From Lachnospiraceae bacterium (GTDB lineage: Bacteria > Bacillota > Clostridia > Lachnospirales > Lachnospiraceae): DNA of 9,194 nucleotides. Within the stretch, counting starts at the first letter, position 1. Every line of letters starts with the position of its first letter. The notes below the pieces were generated by a model. That model was not told the origin of the DNA. It saw nothing but the letters and a program-made list of their open reading frames with translations, and did not search any database. The position numbers and the translations under genes were made by a program. Shown here piece after piece: positions 1 through 7,559 of this stretch. The stretch lies in the NCBI GenBank assembly GCA_019420465.1, contig JAHZHB010000140.1:334-9527 (forward strand). The letters are read 5' to 3'.

Positions 1-397
1 CTGCCTGCGCCTCGCAGGCTTTACGGAAGGTGTCATCCTCTTTCTGTGCCGTAAAATCGATATCCTTTACGATCGCCTGGATGTAAAATCCAGTGCCGCC
101 AACAAGGATCGGCACATGTCCTCTGTCGTAGATCTCATTCATGGCTTTTTTAGCCATCTGCTGAAAGGTAACAACATTAAAAGGCTCCTCAGGCTCAAGG
201 ACATCGACAAGATGATGCACAACACCATCCATTTCCTCTGGACGGATCTTGGCCGATCCGATATCCATATGGCGGTAGACCTGCATCGAATCGGCAGAGA
301 TGATCTCCCCGTGCAGACGGTGGGCCAGAGCGATCGACAACGCAGTTTTTCCCACAGCCGTGGGACCTGTAAGTATAACAAGCGGTTTCTTTTCCAT
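1..397 (-). CDS. miaA: tRNA dimethylallyltransferase MiaA, 3' end missing
   Basis: MiaA transfers a dimethylallyl group from DMAPP to N6 of A37 in tRNAs reading UNN codons, giving i6A37, the substrate of MiaB encoded upstream. The window holds the first 132 codons; the reading frame is still open at base 1, so roughly the C-terminal half or more is outside. Visible family marks are the P-loop GPTAVGKT (residues 11-18), the substrate-binding stretch SADSMQVYRHMDIGSAK (34-50) matching the family DSxQVY...IGTAK pattern, HHLVDVLEP (61-69), and GGTGFYIQAI (100-109). The ATG lies two bases after the mutL stop, and an AGGAGA ribosome binding site sits inside the last codons of mutL, so translation is probably coupled. 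It is the last operon gene seen here; hfq often follows miaA in other bacteria but cannot be seen. Identification is firm; completeness of the gene is unknown. Confidence 0.97.
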   Translation of the reverse strand, partial: MEKKPLVILTGPTAVGKTALSIALAHRLHGEIISADSMQVYRHMDIGSAKIRPEEMDGVVHHLVDVLEPEEPFNVVTFQQMAKKAMNEIYDRGHVPILVGGTGFYIQAIVKDIDFTAQKEDDTFRKACEAQA

Positions 398-399
398 AT

Positions 400-2511
400 T
401 CAGACGATTCTCCTGAATTTTTTTTCTATCTCAGCCTTGGTCATGCGGATGATCGTAGGCCGGCCATGCGGACACTGGTAGGGATTGTCCAGTGTCAGAA
501 GCTCTTTGATCAGCTCCTTTACTTCGGGAAGACTCATACGATTGTTGCCCTTGACAGCAGCCTTGCAGGCCATCGTTGCGATCCGGTGGCCGATCAGCTC
601 TCTGGATTCCCGTTTGCCGATACCTTCTGCACAGTCAGCCAGAAGCTCTGTAAACAGCTCGCGGGCCTTTATGCCATACAGATTATGCGGTACAGCACGC
701 ACAGCCACCGCATCCGGTCCAAAGCTTTCCAGCTCAAAGCCGTATTCGGCAAAGACATCCGTATATTCCTTTATAAGCTCCATCTCCTGCATGGACGGAT
801 GCAGAATGGTAGGCGGTGAGACCATCTGCGACATGACCGAACGGTTTTCATGTTCTTTCATCAGACGCTCAAACATGACCTTTTCATGTGCGGCATGCTG
901 ATCCATGATAAACAGCGTATTGTCCATCTCAAAGAGCCAGTAGGTGTCAAACAGCTGCCCGATGATCGTATACTGCTTTTCATCGGCCAGAGGAAAGGCA
1001 GTATACTCTGAAAACAGGGAGAGCTGTTCTGGCCTTTCCTTCAAAGTTTCTTTCTGTACAGCTGCAGACGCCGGCTTTTCAGGTACTAAAACAGCGGCTG
1101 CTGTCTGCTTTTCTCTGACAGGTGCGGTACCTTCCACAGGAGCAGTCTGTTGTATAGAAACGGCACCGGTCTGTAAAGAACTGTCCTTTTCCAACGCTTT
1201 CACTGCGGATACCGTCTCTGCCGGAGATGTGATGGGTACCGGGCGGACAGTCCCGTATACCGATGGTTCTTCCTTCACCCCTGAAAAAGTCATTGGTTTT
1301 ATTTCTGTCGCTTTTTTCTGGACATCATCAGGCTTTTGCGTGTCTTCTGGAAGCGTTTTTTGTACCGACAGTGGTTTTTCCGGCGGTCTGACCGTTACAG
1401 CAGAAGGCTTTAATACCTGTTCTCTTCGTCTGGCTTCAAAGGGTTCCGGCAGGACATTTTCTTTTTTCGTGCCCGTCGCAGTGCGTGATTTTTTCTCGCT
1501 CTCATCACCGTTAAACACCAGTACAGCATGATGCAGTGCGGACAGCACAGCCTCTTTGGTCTGAAAATAAATCTTTTCCTGTGAAGAGAAACGGACTTCC
1601 CTCTTGGCCGGATGTACATTGATATCGACCTCCGTTCCCGGCATTTCAAAGAAAATACAGGTAAACGGATACTGATGCTGCATCATAAACGTACGGTAGC
1701 CTTCTTCGATCCCTTTAGTGATGATCTTGTCTTTGACATAACGGCCATTGACATAATAATTTTCAAAATTACGGTTGCCCCGCGAGATGATCGGCTTGCC
1801 GATAAATCCCTGGATCGACAACGTGTCATCTTTATAGGATACCGGCAGAAGTTCACTGGCGATATCCCGGCCATAGATCTGGTAGATGATCTCTTTTAAT
1901 TCGCCTCTGCCTGTCGTCTGAAAACGCACCTGGCCATTGACGATGTACTTAAAGGAAACATCCGGATGGGAAAGCGCGAGCTGTTCCATATGTGATGTAA
2001 TATAGTTGGCCTCCGTTGTCGCTGTCTTTAAAAATTTGGCACGTGCCGGCACATTGTAAAAGAGATTGCGTACAAGGATCGTCGTCCCCTCCGGTGCGCC
2101 AACCTCTTCGAGGGACTGTTCGATACCGCCCTCGATCATGTACCGGCTGCCGGTCAGACTGTCCCCGGTCTTTGAGATCAGCTCAACCTGCGCCACCGCA
2201 GCGATACTGGAAAGAGCCTCTCCGCGAAATCCCAGAGAATGGATCGACAAAAGATCCTGTACGGATGTGATCTTACTGGTCGCATGTCTGAGAAAAGCCG
2301 TAGCGATCTGCTCTTTTGGGATACCGCAGCCATTGTCCGTAATACGGATAAACGAGATACCGCCCTGACGGATCTCCACCGTAACAGCTGTGGCACCGGC
2401 ATCCACGGCATTTTCCACAAGTTCTTTTACGACAGATGCCGGGCGCTCTACGACTTCTCCTGCAGCGATCTGATCAATAGTATGTTTATCCAGTACGGCT
2501 ATCTGTGGCAT
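400..2511 (-). CDS. mutL: DNA mismatch repair protein MutL, endonuclease type
   Basis: MutL couples mismatch recognition by MutS to strand removal. The 703-residue product has an N-terminal GHKL ATPase: KELVEN (residues 29-34, catalytic Glu30 and Mg-binding Asn34), DNGCGI (59-64), GFRGEAL (94-100) and NVHPAKREVRF (298-308). Residues about 335-510 form a Pro/Glu/Lys/Thr/Ala-rich linker of low complexity. The C-terminal dimerisation/nuclease domain keeps DQHAAHEKVMFE (537-548), fitting DQHA(X)2E(X)4E, plus ACKAAVKGN (648-656) and CPHGRPT (680-686), the metal-binding motifs of nicking MutL proteins. MutH should therefore not be needed. A sliding-clamp-like QLSLF lies at 496-500. At 703 residues it is longer than B. 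subtilis MutL (about 627), the excess being mainly linker. The ATG follows AGGAGG by five bases. The mutS stop is 60 bases upstream and miaA starts two bases downstream. Confidence 0.98.
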   Translation of the reverse strand: MPQIAVLDKHTIDQIAAGEVVERPASVVKELVENAVDAGATAVTVEIRQGGISFIRITDNGCGIPKEQIATAFLRHATSKITSVQDLLSIHSLGFRGEALSSIAAVAQVELISKTGDSLTGSRYMIEGGIEQSLEEVGAPEGTTILVRNLFYNVPARAKFLKTATTEANYITSHMEQLALSHPDVSFKYIVNGQVRFQTTGRGELKEIIYQIYGRDIASELLPVSYKDDTLSIQGFIGKPIISRGNRNFENYYVNGRYVKDKIITKGIEEGYRTFMMQHQYPFTCIFFEMPGTEVDINVHPAKREVRFSSQEKIYFQTKEAVLSALHHAVLVFNGDESEKKSRTATGTKKENVLPEPFEARRREQVLKPSAVTVRPPEKPLSVQKTLPEDTQKPDDVQKKATEIKPMTFSGVKEEPSVYGTVRPVPITSPAETVSAVKALEKDSSLQTGAVSIQQTAPVEGTAPVREKQTAAAVLVPEKPASAAVQKETLKERPEQLSLFSEYTAFPLADEKQYTIIGQLFDTYWLFEMDNTLFIMDQHAAHEKVMFERLMKEHENRSVMSQMVSPPTILHPSMQEMELIKEYTDVFAEYGFELESFGPDAVAVRAVPHNLYGIKARELFTELLADCAEGIGKRESRELIGHRIATMACKAAVKGNNRMSLPEVKELIKELLTLDNPYQCPHGRPTIIRMTKAEIEKKFRRIV

Positions 2512-2571
2512 ATACTCCTCCTGTTTTTGCTGCCATGCATATCAATACCTGATCCAGTGGACCAATTTTGA

Positions 2572-5211
2572 TTACCAGCGGTTTTTCAGCTTGTTCTGTA
2601 AACGATAGATCGTATTTAACGCATCGATGGGAGTAAGATTTCCCACATCGATATCTTTTAATTCCTCCAGGATATCATCATCCTTGACCGTATCAAACAA
2701 AGACATCTGTTCCAGATCAACTTCATCGTAATGCACGGGCTTTTTGCGGCTTTTGGGCGCTGCTGCCATATCGCGCACACGCTCTGTAATATCGGCATCC
2801 GACAGCTGTTCTACCAGCTCTTTGGCACGGTCGATCACGGAATCCGGCACACCGGCAAGCTTGGCGACCTGGATACCGTAGCTCTTGTCTGCCCCGCCAC
2901 GGACGATCTTTCGAAGAAATACGATATCATCGCCACGTTCCTTGACAGCGATACAGTAATTGCTGACCCCGGGGATCTTGCCCTCGAGCTCTGTCAGTTC
3001 ATGGTAATGTGTGGCAAACAGTGTCTTTGCCCCCAGAAGCCTCGTGTTTGCGATATGTTCGATGACAGCCCATGCAATACTCAGTCCGTCAAAGGTACTG
3101 GTACCGCGTCCGATCTCATCCAGGATCAGAAGACTCTTTGGTGTGGCATTTCTCAGAATATTGGCAACCTCTGTCATCTCTACCATAAAGGTACTCTGTC
3201 CGCTTGCCAGATCATCCGAAGCACCCACACGGGTAAAGATACGGTCTACAATACCGATCTTTGCCTTTGCGGCCGGTACAAACGAGCCGATCTGCGCCAT
3301 CAGAACGATCAGGGCTACCTGACGCATATACGTCGATTTTCCGGCCATATTGGGTCCTGTGATCACGGCGATCCTGTTGTTTCCATTATCAAGACGCACA
3401 TCATTGGCGATAAACATGTCGTTGGAGATCATCTGTTCCACGACCGGATGACGGCCGCTCTGGATATCGATGATCCCGCGTGTATTAACGTTCGGGCGGA
3501 CATAATTGTTTCTCGATGCCACTAAAGACAGGGACGCAAAGACATCCAGACGGGCAACAGCGCGGGCGGTTTTCTGGATCCGTTCCACCTGTGCCGCTAT
3601 GGTATCCCTGATCTGGGCAAACAGGACATATTCCAGAGAATACAGCTTGTCCTCGGCACCAAGGATCATATCTTCCAGCTCTTTCAGCTTCGGCGTGATA
3701 TAGCGTTCCGCGTTGGTCAGAGTCTGCTTTCGGGTATAGTAATCCGGCACCATTTCCTTAAAGGAATTGGTAACCTCCAGATAATAGCCGAATACTTTAT
3801 TATATTTAACTTTCAGATTCCGGATACCTGTCTTGTCACGTTCAGTGGCTTCCAGATCGGCCAGCCAGGTTTTTCCTTCTGTTTTGGCATGACGGTAATT
3901 GTCCACATCCGTATTATAGCCATCACGGATGATACCGCCCTCTTTCATGGCCAGCGGAGGATCATCTACGATCGCCGCTTCGATCAGAGAACACAGATCT
4001 TCCAGCGGATCCATCTCTTCCATTATCCCGGTGAGCGCCTGACATGAAAAGTCCTTCATAATCTGGCGGATATGCGGCAGCATTTCCAGAGAAGAACGAA
4101 AGGCCAGAAGATCCCGCGGATTGGCGGAATGGTAGCTGATACGGGAGATCAGTCGTTCCAGATCATACACAGGCTGCAGATATTCCCGGATCTCATCGCG
4201 CGCCATGGGATTGTTGTTCAGTTCTTCGACGGCATCCTGACGGATTTCGATCTCGTCGACGTCCACAAGTGGCTGCTCGACAAAGCTTCGCATCATACGG
4301 GCACCCATGGCAGTCTTTGTCTTATCCAGTACCCAGAGCAGAGAGCCTCTTTTCTGCTTTTCGCGGAGCGTTTCCACCAGCTCCAGATTTCGACGGCTGG
4401 AACTGTCGATCAGCATATAATGGTCTGTCACATACGGCGTGATCGTACTCATATGTTCCAGATTGCTCTTTTGTGTCTCACGAAGATAGATAAAGAGCGC
4501 ACCGGCGGCGATAATAGATGTTTCGTAATCGCCAAGACCAAGACCTTCGATCGACAGCAGATGGAAATGTTCCAGAAGCGTCCTGTGGCAGAGCTCATCA
4601 TCAAAATACCAGGAATCCAGCGGATATACAGCGATCTGCAGACGGTGTTTCAGATCCTCCACATCGAGCCCGCAGACCATAAGTGCCTGATTGCAGATGA
4701 TCTCGGAAGGTGTATACTTGTTGATCTCATCAACCAGCTTTCTTACTTTATCCACTTCGGTCACATAGCATTCTCCGGTACTGATATCCGCCACACAGAT
4801 ACCAAAATGATTTTCCATGCAGACAATACTCATCAGATAATTGTTCTTTGCATCATCAATGCCGGTAGCATTTAAGTTCGTACCGGGTGTCACGACACGG
4901 ACAACTTCTCTTTTGACCATACCTTTGGCTGTCTTGGGATCCTCGACCTGTTCGCAGATCGCCACCTTATAACCTTTGGCGATCAGACGGTTGATGTAGG
5001 TCTCTGCCGCATGAAACGGTACACCACACATGGGTGCCCGCTCTTCAAGTCCGCAGTCTTTGCCGGTAAGTGTCAGTTCCAGTTCTTTGGTTACAGTTAA
5101 CGCATCTTCAAAAAACATTTCATAAAAGTCACCAAGACGGTAAAAAAGGATACAGTCTTTGTACTCTTCTTTTGTTTTCAGATAATGCTGCATCATAGGT
5201 GAAAGTGCCAA
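2572..5211 (-). CDS. mutS: DNA mismatch repair protein MutS (TTG start)
   Basis: MutS binds base mismatches and small loops and, with ATP, recruits MutL. With the TTG start at 5211 the product is 879 residues, normal for Firmicutes MutS. The N-terminal end reads ALSPMMQHYL, the conserved family start, followed by the mismatch-wedge motif Phe29-Tyr30-Glu31 in GDFYEMF. The C-terminal ABC-type ATPase has Walker A GPNMAGKST (619-627), the signature stretch with SGQSTFMVEMTE (about 670-681), Walker B LLILDE with Asp698-Glu699, and THYHE (734-738). QMSLF at 835-839 fits a beta-clamp binding motif, and the end resembles the helix-turn-helix tetramerisation tail. The frame is open back to 5367, but that would add 52 non-conserved residues overlapping miaB by over 140 bases, so I reject it. 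Gene order miaB-mutS-mutL supports one mRNA. Confidence 0.97.
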   Translation of the reverse strand: MALSPMMQHYLKTKEEYKDCILFYRLGDFYEMFFEDALTVTKELELTLTGKDCGLEERAPMCGVPFHAAETYINRLIAKGYKVAICEQVEDPKTAKGMVKREVVRVVTPGTNLNATGIDDAKNNYLMSIVCMENHFGICVADISTGECYVTEVDKVRKLVDEINKYTPSEIICNQALMVCGLDVEDLKHRLQIAVYPLDSWYFDDELCHRTLLEHFHLLSIEGLGLGDYETSIIAAGALFIYLRETQKSNLEHMSTITPYVTDHYMLIDSSSRRNLELVETLREKQKRGSLLWVLDKTKTAMGARMMRSFVEQPLVDVDEIEIRQDAVEELNNNPMARDEIREYLQPVYDLERLISRISYHSANPRDLLAFRSSLEMLPHIRQIMKDFSCQALTGIMEEMDPLEDLCSLIEAAIVDDPPLAMKEGGIIRDGYNTDVDNYRHAKTEGKTWLADLEATERDKTGIRNLKVKYNKVFGYYLEVTNSFKEMVPDYYTRKQTLTNAERYITPKLKELEDMILGAEDKLYSLEYVLFAQIRDTIAAQVERIQKTARAVARLDVFASLSLVASRNNYVRPNVNTRGIIDIQSGRHPVVEQMISNDMFIANDVRLDNGNNRIAVITGPNMAGKSTYMRQVALIVLMAQIGSFVPAAKAKIGIVDRIFTRVGASDDLASGQSTFMVEMTEVANILRNATPKSLLILDEIGRGTSTFDGLSIAWAVIEHIANTRLLGAKTLFATHYHELTELEGKIPGVSNYCIAVKERGDDIVFLRKIVRGGADKSYGIQVAKLAGVPDSVIDRAKELVEQLSDADITERVRDMAAAPKSRKKPVHYDEVDLEQMSLFDTVKDDDILEELKDIDVGNLTPIDALNTIYRLQNKLKNRW

Positions 5212-5222
5212 AATATCTACCT
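5209..5222 (-). promoter_or_regulatory. Ribosome binding site and TTG start of mutS
   Basis: On the minus strand AGG (5222-5220) is followed by eight bases and then TTG (5211-5209). This is the only plausible start that keeps the conserved LSPMMQ N-terminus complete; the next in-frame ATG codons (5196 and 5193) fall inside that motif and have no Shine-Dalgarno sequence at a proper distance. The weak ribosome binding site and the TTG together suggest modest translation, perhaps helped by ribosomes finishing miaB 13 bases upstream. The start choice is inferred from family conservation and spacing. Confidence 0.75.
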
Positions 5223-5224
5223 GC

Positions 5225-6664
5225 CTATTCTTCCACACGGCTGCCCATGTAGTAAAATCCTTTGCATGTGTCCAGATGGACCGGAAGTATCCTGCCGATA
5301 TCTGCCGGTGTACCCGGAAAATGTACGAGTAAATTATTACCGAGACGTCCGGTGACAAGGTGTTCATCCTGTTCGTTCATCCCCTCTACGAGAACATCCA
5401 TGGTACGTCCTTCAAACCGCGCGCATTCCTCGCGGGAGATCTCCTGTACCAGCGTAAGCAGTCTGTCAAAACGTTCTTTAACCACAGACTCCTCGACCTG
5501 GTCTTCCATGGCAGCAGCCGGTGTTCCGGTACGTTTGGAATAAATAAAGGTAAACGCGCTGTCATAGCGTACGCGGCGTACAACATCCAGAGTCTCTTCA
5601 AAATCTTCCTCAGTCTCTCCCGGAAAACCTACGATGATATCTGTCGTCAGGGATATATCCGGGAGCGCACGACGGATCTTTTCTGTCAGTGCCAGATACT
5701 GCTCCTTGGTATAGCGTCGATTCATAACCTTTAATACGCGGCTGCTTCCCGACTGCAGCGGCAGGTGGATATGACGGCAGATCTTCGGATATTTTGCCAT
5801 AACAGCAATCAGATCATCCGAAAGATCCTTCGGATGGGAAGTCATAAAACGGATCCGCTGTAAGCCCTCGATCTGTGCGATCTGTTCCAGAAGTTCGGCA
5901 AAAGTCACCGGTGTTTCGAGATTTTTCCCGTAGGAATTGACATTCTGCCCCAGCAGCATGACTTCGACCACACCATCCTCCACCAGATGCCGGATCTCTT
6001 TTAAGATATCCTCCGGCTGACGGCTTTTTTCGCGTCCGCGGACATACGGAACGATACAGTAGCTGCAGAAATTGTTGCAGCCAAACATGATATTGACACC
6101 GGATTTAAAGCTGTATTTTCTGTCAATGGGCAGTTCCTCGACGATCTCTTTGGTATCTTTCCAGGTATCCACGATCATCTGGTCTGCGCAGAGCATGCCA
6201 TAGAGAAGCTCGGCAAACTTGTACAGGTTGTGCGTACCAAAGATCAGATTGACAAAGCGGTAGCTTTTTTTGATCCTGGCCACAACTTCTTCTTCCTGCA
6301 TCATACAGCCGCACAGTGCGATCTTTAATTCGGGATTTTTCTTTCTGAGACTGTTTAAGTAGCCCAGACGGCCATATACACGCAGATTGGCGTTTTCACG
6401 GACGGTACATGTATTGTAGATGACAAAATCTGCCTTTTCCTCTTCTTCTGTCTTGTGATATCCGGCCTGTTCCAGAATACCTTCGAGTTTTTCGGAGTCT
6501 CTGGCGTTCATCTGACACCCGAACGTCACTACGCAAAAATACATGGGCCGACCCAGTTCTTTTTCTTTTTCTTCGATCAGCTGTCTGGCCATACGCATAA
6601 AAGCGTACTGGCGCAGTGTTTCATTTTCGGCTTCTGCCGGGGTAACGGTTGGTTTATTTTCCAT
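5225..6664 (-). CDS. miaB: tRNA-2-methylthio-N6-dimethylallyladenosine synthase MiaB
   Basis: MiaB is a radical-SAM methylthiotransferase that converts i6A37 (made by MiaA) to ms2i6A37. The 479-residue product has an N-terminal extension of about 40 residues, as is common in Firmicutes. The MTTase domain follows, with auxiliary-cluster cysteines at 50 (TFGCQMN), 86 (NTCTVRE) and 120 (CGCMMQ). The radical-SAM motif is Cys196-x3-Cys200-x2-Cys203 in GCNNFCSYC, followed by VPYVRGREKSR. SAM-fold landmarks LLGQNVNSYG (237-246) and DIIVGFPGETEEDF (342-355) follow, with a C-terminal TRAM RNA-binding domain from about 414 to 477. The pattern fits MiaB better than RimO or MtaB, and miaA in the same operon agrees. 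The ATG lies one base after the cyclo-ligase stop; AGGAAAG (6677-6671) six bases before it is the likely ribosome binding site. Confidence 0.97.
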   Translation of the reverse strand: MENKPTVTPAEAENETLRQYAFMRMARQLIEEKEKELGRPMYFCVVTFGCQMNARDSEKLEGILEQAGYHKTEEEEKADFVIYNTCTVRENANLRVYGRLGYLNSLRKKNPELKIALCGCMMQEEEVVARIKKSYRFVNLIFGTHNLYKFAELLYGMLCADQMIVDTWKDTKEIVEELPIDRKYSFKSGVNIMFGCNNFCSYCIVPYVRGREKSRQPEDILKEIRHLVEDGVVEVMLLGQNVNSYGKNLETPVTFAELLEQIAQIEGLQRIRFMTSHPKDLSDDLIAVMAKYPKICRHIHLPLQSGSSRVLKVMNRRYTKEQYLALTEKIRRALPDISLTTDIIVGFPGETEEDFEETLDVVRRVRYDSAFTFIYSKRTGTPAAAMEDQVEESVVKERFDRLLTLVQEISREECARFEGRTMDVLVEGMNEQDEHLVTGRLGNNLLVHFPGTPADIGRILPVHLDTCKGFYYMGSRVEE

Positions 6665-6665
6665 A

Positions 6666-7226
6666 TCATTCTTTCCTGTCTGTATATAGTCTGGTTTCTG
6701 TCAGCACCATCTGCGGACAGATATCTGTAGTCTCAAAGGGTACGGCATCATAGACCTGAAAATCAAAAGCCAGCGCAATGGTCGTATGTTCCGGCCATGT
6801 AGCCAGATAGCGGTCATAAAAGCCCTGTCCGTAACCGATGCGGTGGCATGCGATATCAAAAGCGACACCCGGCACCAGCATCAGTGCCCCTGGCCATGTC
6901 ACGATCTCGCCCCGTGCAGGCTCTAAAATACCAAAATAGCCGGGCTCTAACTGATCCAGGGAGCGCAGCCAGTAAAAGTCCATCTCTTTGCCGCGCACCT
7001 TCGGTGCTGCCACCTTTTTGCCGTCTGCCATACACCGGCGGATGAAATCCATCGTTTCCACTTCATGTTTGGCATCGACATAGACAAAGACCTCTGTACT
7101 GTCTCTGTACTGCTCCATCGCTGTCAGGCGTTCGAGGATCTTTTCACTCTTCTGATGTACTTCCTGATCTGTGATCTCTTTTCTGATAGCAAAAACTTCT
7201 TTTCTAATGCGTGTTTTTTCTTCCAT
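6666..7226 (-). CDS. fthC: 5-formyltetrahydrofolate cyclo-ligase (MTHFS)
   Basis: This cytoplasmic enzyme uses ATP to convert 5-formyl-THF to 5,10-methenyl-THF, returning an inhibitory side product of serine hydroxymethyltransferase to the one-carbon pool. At 186 residues it has the usual family length. Visible marks are a basic N-terminal helix (RIRKEVFAIRKE, 6-17), YFGILEP (97-103), LVPGVAFD (117-124) and the phosphate/substrate loop GYGQGFYDRYL (131-141), matching the family GYGGGYYDR. ALAFDFQ (151-157) also fits. The segment normally reading like HDxPxD before the final TE is here TDICPQMVLTE, an apparent change at two usually conserved positions. The ATG overlaps the DUF896 gene by 23 bases; GGGAG (7237-7233) six bases upstream is a good ribosome binding site. 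The family call is secure; the symbol follows common usage (ygfA/yqgN elsewhere). Confidence 0.93.
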   Translation of the reverse strand: MEEKTRIRKEVFAIRKEITDQEVHQKSEKILERLTAMEQYRDSTEVFVYVDAKHEVETMDFIRRCMADGKKVAAPKVRGKEMDFYWLRSLDQLEPGYFGILEPARGEIVTWPGALMLVPGVAFDIACHRIGYGQGFYDRYLATWPEHTTIALAFDFQVYDAVPFETTDICPQMVLTETRLYTDRKE

Positions 7227-7428
7227 ATTTTTCTCCCAGATTGACGACGGTGCCGTCCTTTTCCACCATATCTATGTTATTCATCTGTGTGCGTACATTG
7301 TGCTTGATCGCTTCGATGTATTCCCGGCGCAGAAGTGCCTGTTCTTCTTTTTCAGCCGGAGTCAGTCCACCGGCAGTTTTGGCCTTTCTGGCCAGTGCAT
7401 TGATTCGTTCGATTTTCTGCTGGTTCAT
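7204..7428 (-). CDS. DUF896 / YnzC-family small cytoplasmic protein
   Basis: A 74-residue protein of the DUF896 (UPF0291, B. subtilis YnzC) family, whose biochemical function is unknown. The N-terminal two thirds, with KIERINALARKAK (residues 5-17), LTPAEKEEQALLRREY (22-37) and a following basic stretch, is charged and helix-forming. It matches the known two-helix hairpin pattern (INxLAxKxK...LTxEExxEQxxLRxEY). The tail is shorter on order and ends in His, as in YnzC. There is no signal peptide, membrane segment or cysteine. AGGAGG (7438-7433) sits four bases before the ATG, a strong ribosome binding site. It is the first gene of the operon and overlaps the cyclo-ligase start. In B. subtilis ynzC sits in the LexA-controlled yneA-yneB-ynzC operon; here it heads a repair operon instead. 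I give no function. Confidence 0.92.
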   Translation of the reverse strand: MNQQKIERINALARKAKTAGGLTPAEKEEQALLRREYIEAIKHNVRTQMNNIDMVEKDGTVVNLGEKYGRKNTH

Positions 7429-7507
7429 AACGCCTCCTGTAGTCTTTATGTTTTCCCTTTTGCTTCGGGGAATGTCTCAAAAAAATGCATAACCTGTCAA
7501 ATATCAT

Positions 7508-7536
7508 ATTTTACTATATTTTTTCCGGTTTGTCTA
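7508..7536 (-). promoter_or_regulatory. Predicted sigma-A-type promoter of the DUF896-fthC-miaB-mutS-mutL-miaA operon
   Basis: On the minus strand TAGACA (7536-7531, five of six matches to TTGACA) is followed by exactly 17 bases and TAAAAT (7513-7508, five of six matches to TATAAT). Transcription would start near 7501, leaving a leader of about 70 bases before the DUF896 ATG. It lies just downstream of the preceding gene's terminator, where a new unit should start. An overlapping alternative, TTGATA-16-TATAGT, uses almost the same bases. This is prediction by eye only. Confidence 0.75.
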
Positions 7537-7559
7537 TCAAGGAAAAACACCGGACAGGC

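Noticed and set aside
944..1531. A 195-codon plus-strand frame opposite the MutL linker, rich in Ser, Phe and Cys
   Set aside because: It is the complement of the low-complexity Pro/Glu/Lys-rich linker of mutL; composition alone explains the lack of stops.
2512..2571. Possible terminator or promoter in the 60-base mutS-mutL gap
   Set aside because: No stable hairpin with a T run and no paired -35/-10 are seen; it holds only the strong mutL ribosome binding site.
2731..3525. A 264-codon plus-strand frame opposite mutS, and a similar one at 4072-4875
   Set aside because: Both lie over conserved MutS domains on the other strand and show no recognisable protein features; they are shadows of mutS.
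5212..5367. N-terminal extension of MutS in the same frame
   Set aside because: It would overlap miaB by more than 140 bases and add residues not seen in the MutS family.
7473..7507. A perfect TTGACA in the leader as an alternative -35 box
   Set aside because: At 16-18 bases downstream there is no acceptable -10 element, whereas the TAGACA-17-TAAAAT pair just upstream fits well.
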